From the NCBI RefSeq assembly GCF_003034915.1, contig NZ_PZJX01000024.1, positions 264,450 through 328,449 of the forward strand: DNA of 64,000 bases. Reading direction: 5' to 3'. The notes beneath the pieces were generated by a model. That model had not been told where the DNA came from and did not search any database. It worked only from the letters and a program-made list of their open reading frames with translations. The stretch comes from Mesorhizobium helmanticense. GTDB lineage: Bacteria; Pseudomonadota; Alphaproteobacteria; Rhizobiales; Rhizobiaceae. The translations under genes and the position numbers were made by a program. Position 1 is the first letter of the stretch. Each line of letters begins with the position of its first letter. Shown here one piece after another: positions 42,460 through 51,763 of the stretch.

Positions 42460-43956
42460 TTATTTCGCCTCGCTTGGCGCCGCCGCGGGCACCCGCGCCG
42501 GCAAGAGCTTCAAGGCCTCGCGCAACGCCTCGCGGCCGGAAGCGAATGCCAGCGCGATCACGATGGTGACTGCGTAGGACAGCACCGCCGCGCTCGCCAT
42601 GGCGACGATGTGCTGCTCGGGCAGCAGCGGTTTGGCGAACCAGATGGCGGCAAGCGCCAGATGCGCGCCAAGCACGAAGGGCGTTGCCGCGCGCAGCACA
42701 TGGCTTGCCCTGAGCGGCCCGGTCTTGCCGATATAGAGCCACAGGAAGGGTGTTCTCAGATACTCGCTGGCCGCATAGGCGATCGCCACGCCGAGCGCGC
42801 CATAGGGTAGGCCTATGATGAAGGCCAGCACCGAGGTCAAGGCTGTGATGATGCCCCAGCGCATGAAATCGCCTGAGCGGCCCTGGCTGACGAAAAGCCA
42901 TCCCGCCGGATTGTTGAGCGGCTGCAGCAGCCCGGCAAAACCGAGCGCCAGGAAGATATCGGAGCTCTGCCGCCACTGTTCGCCGAGCGCGAACGGGATG
43001 AGCACATCGGACATGGCGGTGGCGAAGGCCACACCCGGAAGCGCCACCAGCAAGATCAGCGGCATGACGCGAAGATAGGCGCTGCGGTAGCGGTCCGGCT
43101 CGTCCTTCAGCCTGGAAAGGGCAGGCACCATCACCTTCGACAACGGATTGGTGATCTGGCTCAACGGAAACAGCAGCAGCTTGTAGGCGCGGTCATAGAG
43201 GCCGAGCTGCCCTTCGCCCCAATATTTTCCGATCAGCACGTTGTCGAGGTTGCGGGCGAAGAAGTTGGCGAAATTGAACCCGGTGATGCCGGCGCCGAAA
43301 TTGATCAGCGCGCTGATGCCGTCGACCTTGCGCGGCAGGCTGGGGCGCCAGCGCGAGCTTGCCCAGAAGCAAAGCGTCGGCAGCACGGCGCCTGTCAGCG
43401 TGCCGGCAAAAAGCGCCCAGTAGGAACGGTCGATGAACGTCCAGGCGATCGAGACGGCAAGGCCGGCGACGGCACTCGCGACGTCGATGACGGCCAGGCG
43501 AACGAATTGCATGCGCCGCGTCAGCAGCGCCAGGTGCTGGGCGCCAAGGCCGTAGGCTATGATCTGCAGCCCCAATGCGGCCACCAGGCCCGCCACCCGC
43601 GGTTCGCCGTAGAACGCCGCGACCAGGGGTGCGGCACCGGCAAGCACGCAGGCGAGCAACGCGCTGACCGCGACATTGATCCAGAAGAGGTAGTTGACCT
43701 CCTCATGCCTGATTCCGCTTTTCTGGATCGTCGCCTGGGTCAGGCCGAAATCCTGGAACAGCGCGATGAAGGCGAGCACCGGCGCGCACATCGCCACGAC
43801 GCCGAAGTCCTGCGGCGACAAAAGCCGCGACAAGACGATGACGGAGACGATCTGCGTCGCAACACGCACCGATTGTGCCAAGGCCGTGACGATGGCGCCA
43901 CGACCGACCGATCTGCGGAGAGAACCCTCTGGCGGATCGAATGCATTGGCTTGCAA
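42460..43956 (-). CDS. exoT: Polysaccharide flippase, ExoT/Wzx-like
   Basis: A 498-residue MOP-superfamily membrane protein with about twelve hydrophobic helices. The N-terminus (GRGAIVTALAQSVRVATQIV, then LSRLLSPQDFGVVAMCAPVL) and FQDFGLTQATIQK are typical of RfbX/ExoT proteins. It would flip lipid-linked repeat units to the periplasm. It is divergent from exoL across a 165-base AT-rich spacer containing two TGC-N3-GCA motifs. Confidence 0.88.
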   Translation of the reverse strand: MQANAFDPPEGSLRRSVGRGAIVTALAQSVRVATQIVSVIVLSRLLSPQDFGVVAMCAPVLAFIALFQDFGLTQATIQKSGIRHEEVNYLFWINVAVSALLACVLAGAAPLVAAFYGEPRVAGLVAALGLQIIAYGLGAQHLALLTRRMQFVRLAVIDVASAVAGLAVSIAWTFIDRSYWALFAGTLTGAVLPTLCFWASSRWRPSLPRKVDGISALINFGAGITGFNFANFFARNLDNVLIGKYWGEGQLGLYDRAYKLLLFPLSQITNPLSKVMVPALSRLKDEPDRYRSAYLRVMPLILLVALPGVAFATAMSDVLIPFALGEQWRQSSDIFLALGFAGLLQPLNNPAGWLFVSQGRSGDFMRWGIITALTSVLAFIIGLPYGALGVAIAYAASEYLRTPFLWLYIGKTGPLRASHVLRAATPFVLGAHLALAAIWFAKPLLPEQHIVAMASAAVLSYAVTIVIALAFASGREALREALKLLPARVPAAAPSEAK

Positions 43957-44010
43957 ATTCAGGATCCCTGATCTTGTGCCGGCCCGGTCACCAAACTACG
44001 GCAATAATTT

Positions 44011-44068
44011 TGCAGTGCAACAAAAAACGTGGATTTTTGTTACGTCGCACCAAAAATGTTGCGATGCA
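44011..44068. promoter_or_regulatory. Inverted pair of TGC-N3-GCA motifs between exoT and exoL
   Basis: TGCAGTGCAACA (44011-44022) on plus and TGCATCGCAACA on minus (44057-44068) face each other in the divergent exoT/exoL promoter spacer, about 35 bases apart. A degenerate copy (TACGTCGCACCA) lies between. A dimeric regulator could control both directions. Confidence 0.45.
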
Positions 44069-44121
44069 GCAAAAGCTGTACTAAACCTTCTCGCGGGCGG
44101 GCCAACAGCGGTCGAGTTTTC

Positions 44122-45294
44122 ATGCTGCATGTCTTGTACTTGGTACACGACGTCTCCGACCCGGCGGTACGCCGGCGTATCATAATGCTCAAGGCAGGCG
44201 GCGCTGAGGTTACCTTGGCGGGCTTCCGTCGGTCCGTGAGCCCGATTGCCGACGTCGAGGGATTGCGGCCGATCGACCTTGGCGCGACGCGCGACGGCCG
44301 ATTCGGCCAGCGTCTGACTGCGGTTGCGAGAGCGGCGGTTTCCATCGGCTCGAAACTTGGTTCGATGCCCAGGCCCGACCTCATCATTGCGCGCAATCTG
44401 GAAATGCTGGCGCTTGCCCGGCGCGCCCCGTCGGCGTTCCAGGCATCGGTGCCGATCGTCTATGAGTGTCTCGACATCCATCGTCTGCTGCTTCGCGACG
44501 ACTTGCTGGGCAAGGCGATGCGCGGCACGGAGCGCTATCTGGCCAGGGACGTCAAACTCCTGGTGACGAGTTCGCCGGCCTTCATTGCCAATTATTTCAA
44601 GCCGTTCGGGCAGGTCGCGGCACCGGTAGAACTGCTCGAGAACAAATATTTCGAGACTGCCGCGATGTCACCGGACGATGGCATTGCGGCAGAGAATCCT
44701 GTCGCTCCGCCTTGGCGAATCGGCTGGTTCGGCGCGCTGCGCTGCCGCCGGTCCCTGGAGCTTCTGGCCGAATTTTCCCGCCGCCTCGACGGCCGGGTCG
44801 AGATCGTCCTCAGGGGCCGTCCGGCATTGTCCGAATTTCCGGACTTTCACGGCTTTGTCGAAGCCGAGCCATGGCTCTCGTTCGGCGGACCCTACCGGAA
44901 CCCGGAAGACATGGCGGCGATCTACCGGGAGGTTCATTTTTCCTGGGCCATCGATTTTTTCGAGCAGGGGCTGAATTCCGAGTGGCTGCTGCCCAACCGC
45001 CTCTATGAGGGCTGCCGCTTCGGCGCCGTGCCGATCTCGATGGGCAACACCGAAACCGGCCGCTTCCTTGATCGGCAGGGCATCGGCGTTCTTTTGCCTC
45101 AGGCGACGCCCGAGGCGCTTGAAGCCGCCCTCGGCGATATGGAGGAGCATCATTTCGCGACGTTGCGGGCGCGTGTTCTTGCCCGCAATCCGCGAACCTG
45201 GAGCCATGATCGCGGCGATTGTCGGGCGCTGGTCGAGAAGCTGCGCGGCTTGGCCTCCGTGCCCGATCCCTATGCCGCTGAGGCACTGGCATAG
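44122..45294 (+). CDS. exoL: ExoL-like glycosyltransferase
   Basis: A 390-residue protein starting at ATG 44122 (MLHVLYLVHDVSDPAVRRRI). Features typical of ExoL-type enzymes are PDLIIARNLEMLALARRA, VPIVYECLDIHRLLLRDDLL, PWRIGWFGALRCRRSLELL and LLPNRLYEGCRFGAVPIS. ExoL adds an early glucose in succinoglycan assembly. It opens the plus-strand run exoL-A-M-O-N-P, which keeps the Sinorhizobium order. Confidence 0.88.
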   Translation: MLHVLYLVHDVSDPAVRRRIIMLKAGGAEVTLAGFRRSVSPIADVEGLRPIDLGATRDGRFGQRLTAVARAAVSIGSKLGSMPRPDLIIARNLEMLALARRAPSAFQASVPIVYECLDIHRLLLRDDLLGKAMRGTERYLARDVKLLVTSSPAFIANYFKPFGQVAAPVELLENKYFETAAMSPDDGIAAENPVAPPWRIGWFGALRCRRSLELLAEFSRRLDGRVEIVLRGRPALSEFPDFHGFVEAEPWLSFGGPYRNPEDMAAIYREVHFSWAIDFFEQGLNSEWLLPNRLYEGCRFGAVPISMGNTETGRFLDRQGIGVLLPQATPEALEAALGDMEEHHFATLRARVLARNPRTWSHDRGDCRALVEKLRGLASVPDPYAAEALA

Positions 45295-45319
45295 CATGGC
45301 TGGGGATGGACACAGGTCG

Positions 45320-46315
45320 ATGACGCAAACCAAAATGCATCCGTCCAGCCTGATCGTGATTCCGTGCCTGAACGAGGCGGCCCATATCGGTGCGCTTGTT
45401 CACGCGCTTCGGCCGGCGGCCGAGAGGCTCGGCGCCAGGATCGTCGTCGCCGATGGCGGCAGCACTGACGGCACAAGGGCCATCGTCGAGGAAATCGCCG
45501 GCAAGGACCCGAAAGTGATCCTGCTCCACAACGAAAAGCGCCTGCAGAGCGCGGCGATCAACCTCGCCGTCGCCCGTTACGGCGAAGGCGCCGAGTATCT
45601 CATCCGCATCGATGCCCATGGCGGCTATCCCTCCGACTATTGCGATCGGCTGGTCGAGGAGGCGCTGGCCACCGGCGCTGATTCGGTCGTCGTCTCGATG
45701 CTGACCAGCGGCAGCGGCACCGTGCAGAAAGCCGCCGCTGCGGCGCAGAACTCCAAGCTCGGCACTGGTGGCTCCAAGCATAGGCATCTCTCGGCGGGAG
45801 AGTGGGTCGACCACGGCCATCATGCGCTGATGCGGATATCGGCCTTTACCGCGGTGGGCGGCTATGACGAGACGTTCAGCCACAATGAGGATGCCGAACT
45901 CGACTACCGGCTCCGCCAGGCCGGCTACCGGATCTGGATCAGCGGCAAGACGCAGATGGTCTACTATCCGCGCTCGTCGCTGAAGGGCCTCTATTTCCAG
46001 TATCTCGGCTATGGCCGCGGCCGGGCGAGGAACGTTCTCAAGCACCGCATGATACCGAAGGTCCGGCAGATGGTGCCGCTTCTGGTGTTTCCGGTGGTGC
46101 TGCTCGCGGCCTTCTCCTTCGTCCATTGGCTGGCGGCCGTGCCACTGCTGCTGTGGGCGTCGGTCTGCCTCGGCTATGGCGTGTGGACCGCCATCGGCCA
46201 GCGCAATCCCGATATTGCGCTGGCCGGGATCTCGGCGATGGTCATGCATTTCGGCTGGTCTGTCGGCTTCTGGCTGCAGCTCCTTGGACCTCGATCGCAG
46301 CGCGGGGTGGCGTGA
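45320..46315 (+). CDS. exoA: ExoA-like GT2 glycosyltransferase
   Basis: A 331-residue membrane-attached GT2 enzyme. ATG 45320 is chosen; ATG 45296 directly after the exoL stop is an alternative. Motifs are LIVIPCLNEAAHIGALVHAL, VVADGGSTDGTRA, the DAH in IRIDAHGGYPSDYCDRLVEE and HNEDAELDYRLRQAGYRIW. Hydrophobic segments near the C-terminus (LLVFPVVLLAAFSFVHWLA) anchor it. The stop overlaps the exoM start by one base (TGATG). Confidence 0.9.
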   Translation: MTQTKMHPSSLIVIPCLNEAAHIGALVHALRPAAERLGARIVVADGGSTDGTRAIVEEIAGKDPKVILLHNEKRLQSAAINLAVARYGEGAEYLIRIDAHGGYPSDYCDRLVEEALATGADSVVVSMLTSGSGTVQKAAAAAQNSKLGTGGSKHRHLSAGEWVDHGHHALMRISAFTAVGGYDETFSHNEDAELDYRLRQAGYRIWISGKTQMVYYPRSSLKGLYFQYLGYGRGRARNVLKHRMIPKVRQMVPLLVFPVVLLAAFSFVHWLAAVPLLLWASVCLGYGVWTAIGQRNPDIALAGISAMVMHFGWSVGFWLQLLGPRSQRGVA

Positions 46316-47265
46316 TGGGCAACACCGTCAAAAACAGAGGCATCGACATTTGCGTCTGCACGTTTCGGCGGCCGGAGCTTGCCGACACGCTCCGTTCCCT
46401 GGCTGCCATGGACATGCCTTCGGGGTTCGATATCAGCATCATCGTCGCTGACAATGACGATGCGCCGACGGCAGAGCCACTGGTGACGAAGCTGACGGAG
46501 GAGATCAAGCTGCCGATCCGCTACCGGCATGCGCCGGCGCGCAACATCTCGATCGCTCGCAATGCCTGCCTCGACGCCAGCATGTCGGATTTCGCCGCCT
46601 TCATCGATGACGACGAAACGGCGTCTTCGCGCTGGCTGGCCGAGCTGGTCGCCACGGCCGAGGCGAGTGGCGCGGCCGCTGTGCTCGGCCCGGTGCGGGC
46701 GCTCTATGCGCCGGACGCGCCCGACTGGATGCGCAAAGGTGATTTCCACTCGACCTTGCCGGTCTGGGTGCGCGGCGAGATCCGCACCGGCTACACCTGC
46801 AACGTTCTGCTCAGGATGAGCGCCGACAGTCTGCGCGGTCGGCGCTTCAGCCTGGCGCGTGGCCAGACTGGCGGCGAGGATACCGAATTCTTCGATCAGA
46901 TGGTCAAGGCCGGCGGCCGTATCGCCTTTTCGCCCGAGGCCTGGGTCGACGAAGTGGTGCCGCGCTCCAGGGCGGCCTTCGACTGGCTGAAACGTCGCCG
47001 CTTTCGTTTCGGACAGACGCACGGTCACCTGCTCGGACACAACGCAGGCGGCGTACGGCGCGCGAAAGAGATCGGCATCGCCTCGGCAAAGGCGGCCTAT
47101 TGTTTCGCCATGGCGCTCCCCGTCGCCATCAATCCGGTGCGCAGGAACCGCAGCGTGCTTCGCGGCATCATGCATGTCGGCGTCGTCAGCGGTCTGGTCG
47201 GCGTGCGCGAGATCCGCCAGTACGGCCTGCCCTCGCCGCGGGAAGGGGGCAAGCATGCAGCCTGA
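46315..47265 (+). CDS. exoM: ExoM-like GT2 glycosyltransferase
   Basis: A 316-residue GT2 enzyme starting at ATG 46315. Its N-terminal DICVCTFRRPELADTLRSLA, acidic motif FAAFIDDDETASSRWLAEL, and TGGEDTEFFDQMVKAGG are highly characteristic of ExoM. It adds a beta-glucose during repeat-unit growth. It is coupled to exoA by a one-base overlap and to exoO by an 11-base overlap. Confidence 0.9.
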   Translation: MGNTVKNRGIDICVCTFRRPELADTLRSLAAMDMPSGFDISIIVADNDDAPTAEPLVTKLTEEIKLPIRYRHAPARNISIARNACLDASMSDFAAFIDDDETASSRWLAELVATAEASGAAAVLGPVRALYAPDAPDWMRKGDFHSTLPVWVRGEIRTGYTCNVLLRMSADSLRGRRFSLARGQTGGEDTEFFDQMVKAGGRIAFSPEAWVDEVVPRSRAAFDWLKRRRFRFGQTHGHLLGHNAGGVRRAKEIGIASAKAAYCFAMALPVAINPVRRNRSVLRGIMHVGVVSGLVGVREIRQYGLPSPREGGKHAA

Positions 47266-48223
47266 CGTCAGCTTTGTCATTGCCGCCTACAATGCCGAGG
47301 CGACCATCGACCGGGCGATCAGCAGCGCCATCGCTCAGCGCGACGTCTCCGTCGAGGTCGTCGTCGTCGACGACAAGTCGCGCGACCGGACGCTCGACCT
47401 GGCGAATGCCTGGCCGCAAGATGTCGTGCGGGTCGTCGCCCTTCCCGCGAACCGCGGCCCAGGCGGCGCCAGGAATGCCGGCCTCGAACTTGCCCGCGGC
47501 CGATGGGTCGCGGTGCTCGATTCCGACGATGCGGTCTATCCCGGACGGATCTGCGCCATGATTGCGCGCGCCGAGAAAGCCGGCGCCGAGATCGCCGTCG
47601 ACAATCTCCAGGTCGTTCGCGAGGACGGCGTCGCTGAAGAAACAATGTTCCCGGTCGACTATCTCGAAGGCCTGAGCGAAATCTCGCTGGCGGACTACAT
47701 CGCCGGCAATGTTGTCTTCGAGTCGAGGTTCAACCTCGGCTATCTCAAGCCGATCTTCCAGCGCCGGTTCCTGAACGAGAACGGGCTTCGTTATGATGAG
47801 GACCTGATCATCGGCGAAGATTACATCCTGTTGGCCAGTGCGCTGGCCAAGGGCGGCAAATGCGTCGTCGAGCCGACGACCGGCTATGTCTACCATATCC
47901 GCACCGGCTCCATTTCCCGCGTGCTTGAACTTCATCACGTCGAGGCGATGCGCAAGGCCGATATCGTCTTCGCCAGAACGCATTCGATGGACGCAAAGGC
48001 CGAGGCCGCTTTCGCCAGGCGCACGCGTAGCCTGAGCAAAGCGGCGTCGTTCCTGTCGCTGGTCCAGCACATCAAGGCGCGGTCCCCGCTCAAGGCGATA
48101 TGGACGGCGCTCAGCGATCCGGCGGCGGTCAGGCATATGGGCATGCCGATCGCCGTCCGGTTACGAAGGGTTGCGGCGCAATTTGCCGTGGGTGCGGGGG
48201 AGGTGAAGGATGCGGGCAGGTGA
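47255..48223 (+). CDS. exoO: ExoO-like GT2 glycosyltransferase
   Basis: A 322-residue GT2 enzyme starting at ATG 47255, inside the end of exoM. Motifs are VSFVIAAYNAEATIDRAISS, VVVDDKSRDRT, VAVLDSDDAVYPGRI and GLRYDEDLIIGEDYILLAS. ExoO continues glucose addition after ExoM in succinoglycan assembly. The overlap shows tight translational coupling in the exoAMO block. Confidence 0.88.
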   Translation: MQPDVSFVIAAYNAEATIDRAISSAIAQRDVSVEVVVVDDKSRDRTLDLANAWPQDVVRVVALPANRGPGGARNAGLELARGRWVAVLDSDDAVYPGRICAMIARAEKAGAEIAVDNLQVVREDGVAEETMFPVDYLEGLSEISLADYIAGNVVFESRFNLGYLKPIFQRRFLNENGLRYDEDLIIGEDYILLASALAKGGKCVVEPTTGYVYHIRTGSISRVLELHHVEAMRKADIVFARTHSMDAKAEAAFARRTRSLSKAASFLSLVQHIKARSPLKAIWTALSDPAAVRHMGMPIAVRLRRVAAQFAVGAGEVKDAGR

Positions 48224-48280
48224 AAACGGTTTCACAGGCTTGCGACAGGTTGAATTCGATCCCCTCAGAAGGAACATGCG

Positions 48281-49177
48281 ATGAAGAAAGTCAGGAAGGC
48301 AGTCATACCGGTGGCGGGGCTTGGGACGCGATTCCTGCCGGCGACGAAATCGATGCCGAAGGAAATGCTGCCGGTCGTCGATAGGCCTGTCGTGCAATAT
48401 GCGGTTGACGAGGCGTTCGAAGCCGGCATCGAGCACATCGTCTTTGTGACCGGCCGCAACAAGGCGGTCATCGAGGACTATTTCGACCTGCATCCCGAAC
48501 TGATCGGGACCCTGGAGCAGACCGGCAAGAAGGCGCAGCTTCTGTCGCTCGAAAGCCTGCTTCCGGTGGCCGGCGCCACCAGCTTCATCCGCCAGCAGTC
48601 GCCGCAGGGTCTCGGCCACGCCGTATGGTGCGCGCGCGAGGTCATCGGCGACGAGCCCTTCGCCCTGCTGCTGCCGGACATGGTGTCCTTCGGTGGGCGC
48701 GGATGCCTCGCCGAAGTCGCCGACCTTTATGCCGAGACCGGTGGAAACGTCATCGCCGTCGAGCGCTGCGACCCGACCGAGACCAGCAAATACGGCATTG
48801 TCGGCTGCGGCGCCGACGTCGGTTCGGGCTTCGAGGTGACGGCCATGGTCGAAAAGCCGGCTCCAGCCAATGCGCCGTCGAACTATTACATCAACGGCCG
48901 CTATATTCTGCAGCCTGAGATTTTCTCGCTTCTGGGCAATCAGCAACGCGGCGCCGGCAATGAAATCCAGCTCACCGACGCCATGGTCCGTCTCTCGCAA
49001 AGCCAGGCCTTCTTTGCCCAGCCCTTCAATGGCCGCATGTTCGACTGCGGTTCGAAAGAAGGGTTCATCCAGGCCAATATTGCCTTCGCGCTGGCTCGAG
49101 ATGATATGAAGGAGCCCGTCTTCGACATGCTTCAGGAGTTCGTCCGGTCACATGAGCGCCGGGTCGAAGCCGCATAA
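48281..49177 (+). CDS. exoN: UTP-glucose-1-phosphate uridylyltransferase (ExoN/GalU)
   Basis: A 298-residue nucleotidyltransferase making UDP-glucose. Diagnostic motifs are [59 protein letters not shown] and [10 protein letters not shown]. It supplies the donor for the glucosyltransferases and for ugd. The position between exoO and exoP is the ExoN position of the classical locus. It starts 57 bases after exoO with a GAAGGAA ribosome site. Confidence 0.94.
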   Translation: MKKVRKAVIPVAGLGTRFLPATKSMPKEMLPVVDRPVVQYAVDEAFEAGIEHIVFVTGRNKAVIEDYFDLHPELIGTLEQTGKKAQLLSLESLLPVAGATSFIRQQSPQGLGHAVWCAREVIGDEPFALLLPDMVSFGGRGCLAEVADLYAETGGNVIAVERCDPTETSKYGIVGCGADVGSGFEVTAMVEKPAPANAPSNYYINGRYILQPEIFSLLGNQQRGAGNEIQLTDAMVRLSQSQAFFAQPFNGRMFDCGSKEGFIQANIAFALARDDMKEPVFDMLQEFVRSHERRVEAA

Positions 49178-49328
49178 TGCCCATTTTTTGGGAGCATCAG
49201 CGTATGGATGGCGACGCAAGGATAAGCGAAGCGTTTGGCCGCCAGGTCTCGCGATATCTGGCATGACGTTTGCATCGCGTATTCGCTGATGCTCCCGATC
49301 GCACCTGCAAACTGGAATTGGACCGAAG

Positions 49329-51707
49329 ATGAATTATGCCAACTTTCCTCTCGACAAGAGGAAGCCATTGCCGAATTCCGAAGCGGTGAACGCTGAAGAC
49401 TTCATCGATGTCGAGCGCCTGCTCGCCATGGCGGCAAGGCAGGCGAAGGTGGTTGCGGCATGTGCCGCGATCGGTCTTTTTCTGGGCGTGCTCTATTTGC
49501 AGACCACGCCTCCCACCTACATAGCGACGAGCAGCGTGCTGATCGACGAAGGCTTGAACAAGGTCGTCGACGATATTTCGGCGGCGTCGGTCAGCATGCA
49601 GACCGACTCGGCCATTCTGAGCCAGCTCGAAATTCTCCAGTCGGCGAGACTGGCGGCGGTGGTCGTCGACAAGCTGAAGTTGGACAAGAACGACGCTTTC
49701 ATGAATCCTCCGACGTCGGCCGTGGCGAAGGCTGGCGGCTTCGTGCGCGGCGTGATCCGGTACTTCCGCCCCAACCCCGTCGCGGGCGGCGCCGACATCA
49801 GCCAGCTCGATCCGGCGACGCGTGACGCGATGATCGCTTCATCAGGCCGCGATTACGCAATCCTCAAACTGCAAAGCGAGGTGCAAGCGCAGCGCAGCGG
49901 CCGAAGCTTTGTGATCTCCATCGCCTATCCGGCGAAGGATCCGGCGCTTGCGACCGCGATCACCAAAGCCTATGCCGACGCCTATCTGGCCGATCAGCTC
50001 GATGCCAGCTTCGATGCGACCGAGCGCGCGGCGGTCTGGCTGCAAGGCCGGCTGACGGAGCTTCGCGAGAGTTCGCAAGCCGCGGCGCTCGCCGTCGAGA
50101 AGTTCAGGGCCGAGCATGGATTGGCCGTCAATGACGGCCAATTGATCAGCGACAAGCAACTGGCGGACCTCAATGCCCAGCTCATCGTCGCGCAGGCCGA
50201 TACCGCTCGCGCCAGCGCCCGCTACCAGCAATACAAGACGATTACCGAAAACGGCTCGGAAAACGCCTTCAACGATGCGGCCATATCAAGCGACCAGCCG
50301 AGCAGCTCGGTCATTGCAACGCTCAAGACCCGCTATCTCGCGGTCGCCAAGCGGCAGCAGGATGTCGAAGCCAATTACGGAGCTCAGCATCCCCAGGCGG
50401 TCGCGCTTGCCAAGGAAAAGGCCGATATATCGGCGCAGATCTTCGGCGAGCTGAAGCAACTGACCGAAGGCTATCGCAACGAATACGAGGTCGCCCTCGC
50501 GCGTGAGACGGCGCTCCGCGCAAATGTCGCGTTGGCGGCCGGCAAGAGTTCCATCGACAACCAGTCGCAGGTCAAGCTGCGGGAACTGGACCAGAAGGCA
50601 ACGGCGCTCGCGACGCTCTATCAGACGTTCCTCGGCCGTTATGAGGAAGCCTCCCAGCAGCAATCCTTCCCGGTCGGCAAGATCCGCGTCATATCGGATG
50701 CGTCGATGCCGCAGTCCGCGGCAAGCCCGCGCACGTCCATCGTGCTGGGGCTGTCGCTTGTGCTTGGCATGATGCTGGGAGCCGGCGTTGGTGGGCTGAA
50801 CGAATTCAGGGAGCGGTTCTTCAGGACCGGCGAGGACGTTCGCGATCGCGTCGGTCTCAAATTCCTCGGCTACCTGCCGGTCATCGGCAGCAAGGCCGCC
50901 AAGGACGACAAGCGCGTCGATGGGCAGGCGGACAAAACCGCCAAATCACCCTCGAGCGCCGAAAAACGTGCGCGCATGCGGGTGAGTGTCGACGCCCCGG
51001 CGTCGATGTTCTCCGAAACGCTGCGCAGCGCCAAGATCGCCTTCGACGTGGTGATGGAAGGGCAAGGCAGCCGGGTTATCGGCATGATTTCGGTCCTGCC
51101 CGGCGAGGGCAAGTCAACGGTCGCGGCCAACCTGGCCGGATTGCTTGCCGCCAACGGATCGAGGACGCTGCTGGTGGATGGCGACCTGCGCAACCCCGGT
51201 CTCAGCCGCGGCCTTGGCATGGAGGCCGAGCAGGGGCTGATGGAAGCAGTGGTCAGCGGGCAGACCTGGCAGTCCGTCGGCAAGATCGACCGGCAGACGA
51301 AGCTGGCGATCGTCCCGTCGGTCCTGCGTGGTCACTTTTCGCATACGAGCGAGCTGCTGTCGTCGGCCGGCATGCGGCGTTTCATCGACAACGCCAGGGC
51401 AACCTTCGAATACATCATCGTCGACCTGCCGCCACTCGGCCCCGTGGTCGACGCCAAGGCCTTTGCTCCGCTCGCCGACGGTTTCGTCCTCGTCACCGAA
51501 TGGGGGCGCACGCCGCGTGCCATGGTGCAGTCCATGCTGAGCTCGGAACCCTATATCGCCAACAAGATCGTCGGCGTGGTCCTCAACAAGGTCGATCTGA
51601 AGAAGCTGGCGAAATATGGATCGATGGGCGGATCAGAAAAATTCTTCGATAGATATTCAAGCTACTATCTGGAAAAGTCGGAAGCGCGGACGAAGACAGA
51701 CGCCTGA
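49329..51707 (+). CDS. exoP: ExoP-like polysaccharide co-polymerase / BY-kinase
   Basis: A 792-residue inner-membrane protein controlling chain length and export. Membrane helices lie near residues 40-60 (VVAACAAIGLFLGVLYLQT) and 475 (TSIVLGLSLVLGMMLGAGVG), flanking a periplasmic Wzz domain with long coiled coils. The cytoplasmic kinase-like domain has Walker A SVLPGEGKSTVAANLAG, Walker A' LLVDGDLRNPGLSR and Walker B YIIVDLPPLG. The C-terminal tail holds several tyrosines (FFDRYSSYYLEKSE), the usual autophosphorylation cluster. The gene has a 150-base upstream spacer. Confidence 0.93.
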   Translation: MNYANFPLDKRKPLPNSEAVNAEDFIDVERLLAMAARQAKVVAACAAIGLFLGVLYLQTTPPTYIATSSVLIDEGLNKVVDDISAASVSMQTDSAILSQLEILQSARLAAVVVDKLKLDKNDAFMNPPTSAVAKAGGFVRGVIRYFRPNPVAGGADISQLDPATRDAMIASSGRDYAILKLQSEVQAQRSGRSFVISIAYPAKDPALATAITKAYADAYLADQLDASFDATERAAVWLQGRLTELRESSQAAALAVEKFRAEHGLAVNDGQLISDKQLADLNAQLIVAQADTARASARYQQYKTITENGSENAFNDAAISSDQPSSSVIATLKTRYLAVAKRQQDVEANYGAQHPQAVALAKEKADISAQIFGELKQLTEGYRNEYEVALARETALRANVALAAGKSSIDNQSQVKLRELDQKATALATLYQTFLGRYEEASQQQSFPVGKIRVISDASMPQSAASPRTSIVLGLSLVLGMMLGAGVGGLNEFRERFFRTGEDVRDRVGLKFLGYLPVIGSKAAKDDKRVDGQADKTAKSPSSAEKRARMRVSVDAPASMFSETLRSAKIAFDVVMEGQGSRVIGMISVLPGEGKSTVAANLAGLLAANGSRTLLVDGDLRNPGLSRGLGMEAEQGLMEAVVSGQTWQSVGKIDRQTKLAIVPSVLRGHFSHTSELLSSAGMRRFIDNARATFEYIIVDLPPLGPVVDAKAFAPLADGFVLVTEWGRTPRAMVQSMLSSEPYIANKIVGVVLNKVDLKKLAKYGSMGGSEKFFDRYSSYYLEKSEARTKTDA

Positions 51708-51763
51708 GGCTGGTACCGTTGAGGCGCCGCCCCGTGGCAGCCGGCTTTAAACGAGCCGGCGCG